64,000 nt of DNA from Chamaecyparis obtusa (Eukaryota > Streptophyta > Pinopsida > Cupressales > Cupressaceae): assembly GCA_027943335.1 (NCBI GenBank), contig BSBK01008838.1:1-64000 (forward strand), given 5' to 3'. Position numbers and translations under genes: made by a program. Positions 11,329-22,449 of this stretch are shown here, piece after piece. How positions within the stretch are numbered: position 1 is the stretch's first letter; the number at the start of each line of letters is the position of its first letter. The notes below the pieces were generated by a model, which was not told the origin of the DNA, made no database searches, and was given only the letters and a program-made list of their open reading frames with translations.

Positions 11329-11724
11329 TTATATAATTACTTCTGAGACATTATCAAGTGTGGCAGCTCCTGTGCAACATTGTTTTGGAGGATGAAGCTT
11401 ACTACAATATGAACAATTATTTATCACCATGGGAGTGCAATGACAGTCTGGATAAGGACAATCTGGGCAAGGATCCACCGAGATTGATGAACCTGTTTCA
11501 GTTAGAGAACGAATATTTCGTTAAAAAGTTTAGCGTTAAACTCATCCAATAATGTGATGAAATAAAATCATATGAATATATCTTAATATTTCTATCAAAA
11601 AGTTTAGTGTTAAACTCATCCAATAATGTGATCAAATAAAATCATATGAATATATCTTACGGTGTACTGTAGGTGAAATAACTATGAGGACAATAAGAAC
11701 GCAAGAACATATTGAAGATCCCAT
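11329..11724 (-). CDS. Cysteine-rich secreted peptide gene, copy A (probably decaying)
   Basis: Minus strand, two exons: exon 1 11661-11724, intron 11493-11660 (GT...AG, phase 1), exon 2 11329-11492; 75 codons plus stop. Exon 1 encodes a signal peptide (MGSSICSCVLIVLIVISP). Exon 2 gives a Cys-rich peptide with CxxC, CxC and CC groups, nearly the same as copy B. Three differences point to decay or divergence. A 33-bp deletion near 11355 removes the last three Cys and the stop, replacing them with a short new tail. An in-frame 15-bp duplication adds a Pro-Asp-Cys repeat. The intron holds an internal tandem duplication of about 75 bp. The MITE-like insertion lies just behind the stop and separates it from the AATAAA seen in copy B. 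Confidence 0.55.
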
Positions 11725-11739
11725 CACAACACCGTCACT

Positions 11740-12938
11740 TTTCCGAACAATAAATTGTATGCAATGAATGTGCAACAAGTATTTATCCATTAGAGTGTGA
11801 TTTTTTTTAGGAAATCTTTTTTTTGTTTGGTAATGGTGATGTTAAATAGAAATTTTCATTATGAATCTTGAGTTAATGAAATTACTCTTGTATGAATCTT
11901 GAGTTTGTGAAGATTGAGTGGAAACTTTTTTTTTTTATGACTTTTAGTTGATGAAATTGAAGTTGAAGAATGTTGATTTTCTATTGATTGAAATGTGTAG
12001 TAGAATTCAGTTTCTATTATTGTAAAAATATTAAATTTTAATGTTAAATAAAATGTAGTTAAGAAAGGATTAAAATTATCAAAATAAGTTAAATAATGAT
12101 ATCTTTTAATTTAATAAAAAATATATTAATTTTTTTAAAAATAGAAATTTAATATAATTAAAATTTGAATAATTGGTTGATAAAAGTTATCATTTATGAG
12201 AATTGTAGAATAATATTGATGAGATCATTAGAATTGTGTGTGTGAAATGAAAAACGGTTATTTTTTATTAGTTCTTGTCGCATGCCTAGCACTATAGGCA
12301 TCGACACAACTTAAGTGGTGATTAAATATCATAATTTTAGCCAATCAAAATATACTATTTTTTTATAATAATATTATATTTTAATATTTCATAAACTTAA
12401 AAAGCAAAATATTTAACATTTCAAGTTTCTAAAATTGTTTTTCTTCATCCTTATTGGCCAAAATAATTTAGCGATAAGGGGGCTTTTCTCAAGGAGTGAG
12501 GTAAATTATTACATCGAGTTCTAATGTTTGTGTAAAAATATAGATGGAAATGTCACTATTCATTCTTATAAATTTTAACAATTCCTCAACCTAAAAATAA
12601 ATATATTCAAATTATACAAGGTGGTGAACCATTGCTAAACAATAATTTTTTTTTAATATTATTATATTACTATTTCATATTTAAAATTACATTTATATTA
12701 ATATTATTTTGTATTATATTATAATTTATTTATATTTATATATTATTTAATGTTATTTAGATGTAATATTAAATACTATATATTTCTATTATTTTATGCT
12801 ATATTTTTATATTATTATATTATTTTAAATTATATTTATTATAACATAATTATATTTATTCTATGTTATAATTATATTTATATTAATATTAAACTAATTG
12901 TTCTTATGAATTACTTACAACAATGAGATTTTAAAAAA
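11740..12938. other. Non-coding AT-rich DNA upstream of peptide copy A
   Basis: No coding match. It has no counterpart in the second copy of the duplicated block (18400-19000). A short inverted repeat around CGCATGCCTAGCACTATAGG near 12278 is the only local structure noted. Confidence 0.5.
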
Positions 12939-13702
12939 TGCTAATTTATTTATTAACACCATTAGTCATTATGCTTCAATAGAATTAAAAATATGGGGGA
13001 AATGATTTAGGAGCAGAGTGTAAGAGCAATATTGCATCACCAAAAAATATTGTTTAGTTTCTCAATATGAGCTATTTTTGGTAGGGTTACTATTTTTTAG
13101 TAAGTTTTCAATTTTGCACAAGAGCTTACATAAACCTCTAGAATGGTGAAACAAACCTAATATTTTAATTTTTCAAAATCTATGTAAAATATAAGTCAAA
13201 TTTGAGACACATAGACACTCTTAATGGGTTGAAAAAGTGGCAAAAAACCAAAATATATCTTTTGGTACTATTTTGTTGTGAAGTATTCCTAATAGCTTTC
13301 CAACAATATATTATACTTAAATATCCAATGATTAGATCAAAAGTTATGACCTTGAGAAGTTGTACCCAAAATCCAAAAAAATTAAAAAATATTTTTAAGT
13401 GGGAAAATGGATAGAGGGACTTATGGTGTTCAAATGGGAGAAACACTTTCTAAAATATTCTAGGGGGGTAAAACATTCTAGATAAAGAGGGAGAATAAGA
13501 GTTCCAACTAACATATCTAGTAGTGCAGAAGTTGGTTGTAGCTTGCAAATTATTGTAATGAAAATACCCATGTAGGAATAGCATGTTATTTTTTAAATTA
13601 TACCACAATTTTATTTCATCGAGGATAATAGAAAATAAGTGTTCCTATCTTGCATTTTCTATTTATTTGTATTTTTTGATTTGTAAAGGGAGTACCCTTC
13701 AT
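12939..13702 (+). repeat. G1 5' LTR (start approximate)
   Basis: Lies directly before a primer site and matches 19000-19765 of G2, starting near TGCTAATTTATT. No second LTR of the family is seen in the window, so the left end rests on where homology to G2 begins. The short open frames in it are not genes. Confidence 0.6.
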
Positions 13703-13706
13703 CAAG

Positions 13707-13719
13707 TGGTATCATAGTA
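13707..13719 (+). other. G1 primer binding site
   Basis: TGGTATCATAGTA is a decayed version of TGGTATCAGAGC (tRNA-Met). The same form occurs in G2 at 19771-19783. Confidence 0.7.
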
Positions 13720-13759
13720 GAATTTTCTAACAGTGTAAATAGATCACCAAATGTAAGGT

Positions 13760-14800
13760 AGTTTGCACCAGGACCATGGTTGTGTCTCTGAGAGATAAGT
13801 GTGGAAAAGTGCTTCCATGAAGGAACTATGGTGGAATAATTTCTGGTGTGACAGAAGATAGTTTTAGATCCCTCTAAGGACAAGTTCAAGCATTGCAAGA
13901 TGAGATACGTAGGGGATCTGACATTAAAGGGAAAGTGATAAAATTGATGATAAATATAAAGAAGGATGGTTTAGAAAAGAACACAAAGTCGCTAGAAATT
14001 TAGAAGACGGTAGGTTTTTTAGGTCATTTTCAAGATTGGAAAAGGCTATATATTGAAGTTTCCACATTTTCTAAAAATCTTAATCTAGAAGAGGTGATCG
14101 ATTGGATCAATTATATGGAAGATTATTTTGAATATGAAGAAGTAGAAGATCCTAAGAGGGACAAGTTTTCCAAAACCAAGCTTAAAGGTCATGCTAAAAT
14201 TTGGTGGAAAGATATTCAATTAGAGAGAAATAGAAGATGAAAGGAGAAAATAACAAGATGGGATTAGATGGTGGAAAAACTAAAGAGACACTTCATTCCT
14301 ATTGACTATGAGCTTGATTTTTTAAAGAAAATGTAAGGGTTAAAGCAAGTAGGAAAGCTTGTTAAGCAATATATGCAAGAGTTTTATTGAGTCCTGATTA
14401 GAACAAGCCATTTTGAAATGAACAAGTAGAAAGTTGCTCATTACATAAATGGGTTGAAGGACCAAGAATTCAAGAAGAGTTGATTTTGTTAAGGATGTTT
14501 ACCATTGAAGATGCATATTAATTTGATTTCAAAGTAGAAGAAAAACTAACAGAATATTTGAGAACAAGCAAAATGGAAGAGGTCGTGGTGGAAGGACTAG
14601 TGGACAATCTTATGGAGGCTAAAACAAAGATCAAAAGAAAAATGAAGAATCTCGTACTAGTTATAATCAAAAGGGAAATAATTCCTATTGTCCTAGTGAT
14701 CAAAATAATAGAGACCAAAAGAGGAAAAGTATGAGGATGAGGACTGGGAAGAGGAGGTTTCCATAGAACACATTTCCAATGTGGGTAAGAAGAACCTTGA
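13760..14800 (+). pseudogene. gag: G1 gag, broken
   Basis: The gag core is recognisable by YMEDYFEYEEVEDPKRDKF and GHAKIWWKD near 14115-14215, followed by FIPIDYELDF near 14290. Several TAG and TGA stops and small indels interrupt the frame. The tail is basic and N/R-rich. G2 gives the same protein in two pieces. Confidence 0.75.
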
Positions 14801-14814
14801 GCCTATGAATTTCC

Positions 14815-15556
14815 TTGACAGATCAAGGGATGACAGATAGGATACTAGAGGGTAATGCACATGTTGCACATATAGAAGAGGATGCTCAATCTTCAAATTA
14901 TAAAGATGGTGAAAGAGGAGAGGTTCTTGTGACCAAAAGATCCTTGCTAAATGACAAGAAAGGACCAACCCAAAGGAAGAATTTATTTTGCAAAATATAT
15001 AAGTGTAATGATAAAGTTTGTGATGTTATTATAAATGGTGGTGGTATTGATAATCTTTTCTTAGAGGAAATGGTTAGTAAATTGAAGTTATAGAGAAAAG
15101 CATTTGAATCCTCATTGGATTGTGGGGTTGTAGGACCACAAGGCTTTGGGCAATGTACACTGTTTGATAAAGTTCAAAATTAGAAGCTTTCATGATGAGG
15201 TATTATGTGATATTATGCCTATGAATGTTTGGCATATGTTTTTATGAAGATCATATAAATTTGATCATCATACAATAAATGATGCATATGCAAATACCTA
15301 TTATTTGAAAAAGGATGGAGTTTGACACAAGCTCAATCTATTGAAGGAGGTATAGGAAAAGGTATGTTGTAATGCGAGAATATGTTTAGTAGATGGAATA
15401 TTTTTTTTAGATGGAATAAAGAATGATCATGTGTGTTTCTCTTTAATTCATAAATCCAACAAAGATTAAATAGAAGATGTGCCTAGAGAATATGCAGATT
15501 TTTTGGACGAGTCTCAGGGTATTGTATTTGATAATTTACTAAAGGGATTACCACCA
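14815..15556 (+). pseudogene. pol: G1 protease and start of pol, broken
   Basis: An acidic leader (HIEEDAQSS) is followed near 15020 by VCDVIINGGG, matching a plant gypsy protease active site. The catalytic D-G-G reads N-G-G here, while G2 still has IIDGGG at 58008. A stop follows within about 40 codons, and the remainder to 15556 is a degraded linker. Confidence 0.7.
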
Positions 15557-15598
15557 ATGAGGAAGATAAGTCATAAATTTATGACTTATCTTCCTCAT
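15557..15598. repeat. Perfect 42-bp palindrome at insertion junction
   Basis: The left half (15557-15577) begins ATGAGGAAGATAAGTCAT and the right half (15578-15598) is its exact reverse complement with no spacer. The left half is native G1 pol sequence, as shown by G2 at 58538-58556. The right half is an inverted copy of it, placed where LTR F begins. Confidence 0.95.
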
Positions 15599-17005
15599 AA
15601 ATTAAATACTATTTACCGAAGTTAGTAAATAAACTATAATAATCAGAAAATCATTCACATAAATCATTCACAAAATGTAACACCAATATTTAATGTGGAA
15701 ACCCAACTTTGGAAAAACCACTGTGGGAATTATCACCCACTAAGAAAATACTCTTCTGAAGTACACCCGGTTAAGAGCCAATCAAGTTAAAGATTACAAT
15801 ACACATTGTTAGGTGTGACCTGGTTAAGGGTTTTACCTTAGATATGTTAGGATCTTCACCCTGTTAGGAGTGGCCTTGTTAGAGGGCTTTAAACACTCTT
15901 TAGAATGTCACCTTTCTCAAGGATTTTACAATAAGACTATTAAGTCTACTATGTTAAGAGATTTGTTTGTTACAAATGCTAGTAAGCAACAATAATAAAA
16001 TTGACAGGTGTTAATTTGCAGCTATATTTTCTCAATCAGATCCTTGTGTGCTCTTCTATCTTCACTTCAATTCTTGATTATCCACTGGCATCAACACTTC
16101 ATCAAATCCTTCTTTTCCCACTTAGAATCTCTTTGTTCCTTCTTATCTACAATAGTCAGTAACCCTTCAACTATTCAGTTTGCCAACCATTTGTCCATAT
16201 AAGATCATCCTTTATATAGACATATTTTTCCTCTTAATCTCATCTATTACATTTTCCTTTAATCAATCTTGATCGTTCAATTCATTATACATCGAATCTA
16301 GATCTCAGTAATATGTTTTCTTTTCACCTAGGAACTTGAACTTTTTGTAGAAACTTGTTCCATATCTTTTGCCGCTTAGATCTTATCATAGATCTTCATC
16401 TTGAATTTTCCTGACCATAGATCTCTTGTAATTAACTTTCCTCATCATCATGATCATCCAACTCATTATAGCTAATAATTAAATTTCAATTCAATCCTTA
16501 TTTAATATTGTTGCATGCTCGGTGTTCTTCATTAGAATTTCAGTTACATCACTCGGTGCCAAAACCTTTATGCTTTATTGAGTGACCTATCTTTTTACCT
16601 TTACCTTACCGAGTGAAGTTTCCATCTCGGTAGCCAAAACAACTTCACTAACCAAATTGTTAAATCTTCATCACCATGCTTTACCGACTTAACATAATCA
16701 TATGTTAGGTAGAAAATAATTATATCAATATAATCTAATCATTGTTCGATCTATATCAATTGCCCAATTAAGTTCTTCGACTTCTCAACTTCTCATTTCT
16801 TCTTCTCCTTAACTCATTCATATTATATCATGACTGAATGATATGGCGACATAATATAAATCAGAAATCAATTGCTTGACATCAATGACAAGACAATAAC
16901 TGATCTAACCTTTCTACTGTCATGTATTCCTCTAATCTTTGTTGGTCTTCATCATCAGCTCCATCAGATAATCAATCTTCAACATTACTATCAGTTATGG
17001 TAACA
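15599..17005 (-). repeat. F: copia-type LTR fragment (solo or truncated) inside G1
   Basis: Absent from G2, which runs straight through this point. It carries blocks shared with the LTRs of D, E and I: TTTAATGTGGAAACCCA near 15690, an ACTCTTCTGAAGT block near 15750, and TTAGGTGTGACCTGGTTAAG near 15808. The start typical of these LTRs (TGTTAG...GGGGGGTGAAT) is missing, so one end is lost. The other end is TAACA at 17001-17005. Orientation is inferred from the related LTRs. Confidence 0.7.
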
Positions 17006-17007
17006 AA

Positions 17008-17556
17008 ATGGACTTGATTCTTGGATCTATCCTTTTGAACAAGGCATCTCATAGTATTAATCCACTAGAGAATTAAGAGTTGAACATACAAGTACACAAG
17101 TTGATGTGGAAGGGGTTGATCTAAGAGAGTTAAGTTCATGTGTGGTACTTTCAGTACTAGCACCAAAAAAGGGAGGGGAATGAAGGATGTGTATAGACTC
17201 TCAATCCATATAACAAATTACCATCAAGTATAGATTTCCCTTGCCAAGGATGGATGAGATTATAAATTGTTTAATTGGACCTAAGTACTTTACAAAAATA
17301 GATTTAAAGAGTGAATATAACCAAATGTAGATTAGAGAAGGAGATGAATGGAAAAAGGACTTAAAAACTAAGGAGGTCTTGTATGAGTGGTTGTTTATAC
17401 TCTTTGGGCTAGAACCAATGCACCAAGCATATTCATGTAGCTCGTGAATGAAGTACTAAATGAAGTTTTGGGTGAATTTTTTATTATTTACTTGGATGAT
17501 ATTTTAATTTTCAGTAATACATTGGAGGAGAATTTGTTCCATATTCATAAGGTCTG
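17008..17556 (+). pseudogene. pol: G1 reverse transcriptase fragment
   Basis: Continues G1 pol after LTR F. RT landmarks are FPLPRMDEIIN near 17245, YFTKIDLKSEYNQ near 17285, and a decayed catalytic box near 17480-17500. It ends abruptly at CATAAGGTCT, where G2 continues into the rest of RT at 59100. That is the duplication breakpoint. Confidence 0.75.
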
Positions 17557-17950
17557 TTAAGTAAAAGTCATTACAGAATGCTTATGAATATTAATAACTA
17601 TAATTTTAATTATTTTATAAATAACACAAATATTCATCCTTTCCTTTTTTTTAAAAAAAATTATTTATAAAATTATAAATATATTAGCAAAATCTTATAA
17701 AGTTTCTACCTTCTTTGATTTTTAAATTTTATATTAAATTATTTAAATTATAAAATTTGTGATAAAAAGGAATTTTTCAGCTCTATATTCATAAAGCTAA
17801 TTTATTATTTTATAATAAATAAGAAGATATTTATTGTTTTATAATAAACCAAAATGACTTCAAGCAATCAATTAAACATATATGTATTATATTTTTCTAT
17901 TATAGAACTTTAAAAAATGGGATGATAATAAATAGCATATATTATTTATT
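17557..17950. repeat. Second copy of the AT-rich duplicated block
   Basis: Aligns with 10205-10565, starting GTTAAGTAAAAGTCATTAC. TTTATT at 17945-17950 is AATAAA on the minus strand, about 70 bases beyond the stop of peptide copy B, and could be its poly(A) signal. Confidence 0.75.
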
Positions 17951-18018
17951 AAAGAATAAACATTATTATTTAATATCCTCTTATTATATTATATTATATA
18001 ATTACACCTCATACATTA

Positions 18019-18343
18019 TTAAGATGGTGGTGGTGGGCAGATATCACAACACTCAAGTGTGGCAACTCTTGTGCAACATTGTTTTGGGGGATGAAGCTTA
18101 TCACAATATGAACAATTATTTATCACCATAGGAGTGCAATGACAATCTGGACAAGGATCCATCAAGATTGATGAACCTATTTTAGTTAGAGAATGAATAT
18201 TTCATTAAAAAATTTAGTGTTAGACTCGTCCAATAATGTGATAAAATAAAATCATATGAATATATCTTACCCTGTACTGTTGGTGAAATAACTATGAGGA
18301 CAATAAGAACAATAAGAAGGCAATAACCTATTGAAGATCCCAT
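18019..18343 (-). CDS. Cysteine-rich secreted peptide gene, copy B (intact)
   Basis: Minus strand, two exons: exon 1 18271-18343, intron 18177-18270 (GTAAGA...TAG, 94 bp, phase 1), exon 2 18019-18176; 76 codons plus stop. The start is the first ATG that opens a signal peptide (MGSSIGYCLLIVLIVLIV, cleavage likely near residue 24-26), and the intron falls at that boundary, as in many plant secreted peptides. The mature part has ten Cys, at 33, 36, 38, 46, 49, 58, 59, 67, 68 and 71, spaced C-x2-C-x-C-x7-C-x2-C-x8-CC-x7-CC-x2-C. It ends in four Pro and Ser. CHCT with seven residues to the next Cys, and CDKLHPPKQC, recall Bowman-Birk inhibitor loops, but the fit is partial. A defence or signalling peptide is an inference. 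AATAAA lies about 70 bases downstream. Confidence 0.65.
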
Positions 18344-18399
18344 CACAAAACCCTCACTTTTTTGGAACAATAAATTGTATGCAATGAAATTTGTGAAAT

Positions 18400-18999
18400 T
18401 TGTGTGCCTATGTTAATTCTCATTTAGTTTTTTTTATCTATGTTGAAGAATTACCTTAATACAATTGTGTATCAACAAATGTCATATTCTTATGCAAAGT
18501 TGACCCGATTCTCTAATATATCATCCAATTTTAATTGCATGTATTCTTATGCATCACTATTGTTGGTGATTTATTACTACTATCATCGCATCTATTCTCA
18601 TACATTCATTCCCCACCTTGATATTTAGATTTTCTTATCTTGGGTTAGCCTAACCATGCCATTAGGCACTAACCTTAAAAAAAAATTCTAACTCCCACCT
18701 ATTTCATTTATGAGCCAACTTGGTGCACATTTATGCATTTTTTTTATATCATAGATCTTGCTATTTAATATCATTTGATGTGCATTAAGTCATCCAATTA
18801 ATATTTCTTTTTAAAATATTCATTAAGGAGACAAATAATTATATGATGAATTTGTCTCGAAGTGTTAAAGAAAACCTATATCTAGCACACCTAACTATCT
18901 CAGATTGTCATCTTCAATATAATTTCTTTCAAGATTGTAAAGAAACTCTAATCAATATGGCCATCATTGGGGAATATGACCATTGCAATCCAACGATTC
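18400..18999. other. Non-coding DNA upstream of peptide copy B
   Basis: No coding or repeat match. Unlike the corresponding stretch of copy A (11740-12938), it is moderate in AT content. Promoter elements for the minus-strand gene would lie at 18344-18700, but I could not assign a convincing TATA box. Confidence 0.4.
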
Positions 19000-19765
19000 G
19001 CTAAAGTTATTTTTAACACCATTAGTTCTTATGATTCAATAGAATTAAAAATATGGGGGAAGTAGAGTTTAAGAGCAATCTTGCATCACCCAAAACATAT
19101 TGTTTAGTTTCTCAATATGAGCTATTTTTGGTAGGGTTACTATTTTTTGGAAAAGTTACTATTTTTTAGTAAGTTTTTAATTTTGTACAAGAGCTTACAC
19201 AAACCTCAAGAATGGTGAAAGAAACCTAATATTTTAATTTTTCAAAATCTATGTAAAATATAAGCAAATTTGACGCACATAGACACTCCTAATGGGTTGA
19301 AAAAGTGGTAAAAAATCAAAATACATCTTTTGGTACTATTTTGTGGTGAAGTATTCCTAATAGATTTCTAACAATATATTATACTTAAAGATCCAACTAT
19401 TAGATCAAAAGTTATGACCTTGAGAAGTTGTACCCAAAATCCAAAAAAAATAAAAAATATTTTTGTGTGGAAAAATGGAAAGAGGGACTTATGGTGCTCA
19501 AATGGGAGAAACAGTTTTTACAATATTCTAGGGGGGTCAAACATTCTAGATAAAGAGGGGGAATGAGAGTTCCAACTGACAGATCGAGTAGTGTAGAAGT
19601 TGGTTGTAGCTTGCAAATTATTGTAATGAAAATGCCCATGTAGGAAAAACATGTTATTTTTAAATACCACAATTTTATTTCATTAGGGATGATAGAAAAC
19701 AAGTGTTCCTATCTTGCATTTTCTATTTATTTGTATTGTTGGATTTGTAAAGGGAGTACCCTTCA
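19000..19765 (+). repeat. G2 5' LTR (start approximate)
   Basis: Aligns with 12939-13702 of G1. It includes a local duplication of TTACTATTTTTT (19136-19165) that G1 lacks. It is followed by the primer site TGGTATCATAGTA at 19771-19783. Confidence 0.6.
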
Positions 19766-19829
19766 TCAAGTGGTATCATAGTAGAATTTTCTAACTATGT
19801 AAATAGATTGCCAAATGTAAGGTAGTTTG

Positions 19830-20327
19830 CACCAGGATTATGGTTCTGTCTCTGAGAGATAAGTGAGGAAAAATGCTTCCATGAAGGAACTATGGTGGAA
19901 TAATTTCTGGTGTGACGAAAGTTTTAGATCCCTCCAAGGACAAGCTCAAGCACTACAAGATGAGATACGTAGGGTATCTAACATTAGGGAAAGGGATAAA
20001 ATTGACGGTGAATATAAAGAAGAAGGATAGTTTAGAAAAGAGCACAAATTAACTAAAAATTTAGAAGACGACAGGTTTTTTAGTGTCATTTTCAAGATTG
20101 GAAAAGGCTAAGGATTAAAGTTTCTACATTTTCTAAAAATATTAATCGAAAAGAGTTGATCGATTGGATCAATTATATGGAAGATTATTTTGAATACAAA
20201 GAAGTAGAAGATCCTAAGAGAGTCAAGTTTTCCAAAACCAAGCTTAAAGGCCATGCTATTATTTGGTGGAAAGATGTTCAATTAGAGAGAAATAGAAGAG
20301 GAAAGGAGACAATAACAAGACGGGATC
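19830..20327 (+). pseudogene. gag: G2 gag, first part, split by element A
   Basis: Same gag as G1, with DWINYMEDYFEYKEVEDPK near 20165 and GHAIIWWKD near 20250. It is cut at GGATC (20323-20327), where element A inserted, and resumes at 57258 with GGATTAGATGG. Confidence 0.8.
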
Positions 20328-21166
20328 TATGTTTGTGATTTGTTATACCTATTATCCTACAAACAAAATACTTCTATAACTCATTAGTTCTATTGTTAGT
20401 ACATGAAAAGCAATCAAAATCATAACAATTGAAACCAAATTATATCTTCCTAGTCATAGATAGTATGATCTAATTGTTAGTGCTCTCAGATTGTGCATAA
20501 GATCAGTGACATTATAACTATTAAATGGAAGATTTAAAATGAGATTCATTTAACATGAAAGAAATTAAGAGGAATTAAGCTAGAATTAGAATGAATAATT
20601 GATGCAAGAAATATAAGAATTGATCTAGATTGAAAATAGAAGCACTTTGTTAATTAAATGGTCTAGATATTAGAATTCAAAATGATAGAGTTTCCTTATG
20701 TAAATGATCTAGATATGAAATGAATAAAATGAGCTTGGTTTTATACACTTCCTCTTGGAGGGAGAGATTGAATTTGAATTCAATGGTTGAGATTCATCCA
20801 TGATGAATGGTTGATATTAATTCTCACTTGATCCATGTGAGTGATCCTTGTGATTAGCTCCCATTGGTTGGAATTAACTCTTTTGTCCTTTTGTGAGTTG
20901 AGAGGATAATAGGACAATTAATTAATTCACATTAATTAATATCACTAGCCATAGGTATTTTTTAGTTTGATTTGATTAAATGACTGAGATAATTAATTAA
21001 TGAATTATTCTTGATGATTGATCATTGATGCTTGATAATTGATGAATAATGTAATTAAATTGATCTAACTCAATTACACAATTATGCTTGAGATTTGATG
21101 TGGATTGATCATTTAATTTGAGATTTAGGGCATCTAGTTTAGCTAGACCATTTTGAGTTGATTACA
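20328..21166 (-). repeat. A 3' LTR
   Basis: Matches 56420-57257 along its length. On the plus strand it starts TATGTTTGTG (the partner has TGTGTGTGTG) and ends ATTACA. It contains many short TTGAT/ATTAAT repeats. Confidence 0.92.
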
Positions 21167-21179
21167 TTTTCCCCTCTTT
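21167..21179 (-). other. A polypurine tract
   Basis: On the minus strand AAAGAGGGGAAAA abuts the 3' LTR start TGTAATC. This is the expected primer site for plus-strand DNA synthesis. Confidence 0.88.
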
Positions 21180-21195
21180 GAATCGATGTGTGAGA

Positions 21196-22449
21196 TGTTG
21201 GAATTATGGAAAGGTGTGTACTGAGAGGGGAGGGGTGAATCAATACCCTTAAAAAATTTCAATTGAATCCTTGTAAACATGTAATTCATTAACTGACTAT
21301 ATCATTTACATTTACCATACATCCAATAACATAACTAAAATGTAAATGCATGTAAACTAGTCAAATATGAAAACATGAAACTTCATACACATAACACGTG
21401 TATTTTGGTATTGTAGAAACCCTTGTTAGAAGGTAAAAACTGCGGTGGGGATGGAACCCATAAAGCTTCACTACTACAGTAATAAAGTTGTCAGTTAAGG
21501 CTAGAAAGATTTGATCATTCTGGTGATCTTACCCTATTATGATTAATAATAAGATCAACTAGATCTACTTGGTTAGAGGATTTTAGCAACACAGTTAGGT
21601 GTGCACTCGATTAAGAGATTTTACAAAAGACTATCAAGTCTACTATGTTAGGAGATTTAAAGTCCGCTACAATGGTTAAAAAAGTAACAGTAAAATTGAT
21701 ATGTAAATAGCAACTAATCTTTCCTAATTTTAGATCTGATGTGTACTTATCTGTTATCACCTCAATGTGATTGATCTCTTCTCTAAATACTGCTTGGTAG
21801 CCTTATGTTTCTGATAAATTGTATACTATGTCAATACTTCAAACTTAACCCTATCTAATCTTCAGATATCTCCCAAAATGGTGGCTAATTCATGTGTGAT
21901 ACTTGTCAAAATGACATCTTTACAATTCTTATATCAAAATGATTTGACCTAATTAGGGTTTATATACTATCTTAGAAAACCTAAGATCAATGGTTCAAAT
22001 GATTAACCTAGATCATCTTTACATATGAATCAACAATCATTAAATGATTACATCCATATTAAGTTTCATCTCAATCTTGGTAAACTATTTTTTGATTGGT
22101 GTAAATCATTTACCTTGTAGTTTGTGCCATTACAAACTGGTATGTTATTTCCTGCTTCATTCGGTGTATACTGCATTCATCACTCGGTAATTAACTGATG
22201 CTCAGTATAATATGAATTCTCTATGACTAATATTCTCGGTACTCGGTAATCATCTGACTCGGTATGAGTACTCGATCAAAATTGTATTCAGTTAGTATAG
22301 TATTTTGCCTTGTATTTTTCTTGGTGTCTAGGCTCTGTATGTTGACTGACTGGAGTGTTTTGTCTCCTTTACCGACTGAACTTGTTTGCTTTGTGTACCA
22401 ACTATATGAATGATACTAATGATAACCTTTAATGCTCTTTGGATTAACA
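21196..22449 (-). repeat. B 3' LTR
   Basis: Starts TGTTGGAATTATGG and ends GGATTAACA on the plus strand. It matches 36499-37750, including the AACCCTTGTTAGAAGGTAAA block and the run of TCGGTA-like words near 22160-22290. Confidence 0.92.

Larger units (their letters stand above)
12939..17556 (+). mobile_element. G1: decayed Ty3/gypsy element, 3' truncated, first duplicate
   Basis: The sequence is homologous to 19000-20327 plus 57258-59100 (element G2). Order: LTR-like region, primer site, gag, protease, then RT, interrupted by LTR F (15599-17005). It stops abruptly at 17556 inside RT, where the next copy of the duplicated block begins. Reading frames are riddled with stops. Confidence 0.8.

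Noticed and set aside
11358..11552. Plus-strand open frame of 64 codons and its counterpart at 17922-18131
   Set aside because: Shadows of the minus-strand cysteine-rich peptide gene. Only the minus strand offers a signal peptide, GT-AG intron and conserved Cys spacing in both copies.
13180..13446. Minus and plus open frames in the G1 LTR (and 19412-19702 in G2)
   Set aside because: Fall in the untranslated LTR or leader of the gypsy element; the corresponding frames are not conserved between G1 and G2.
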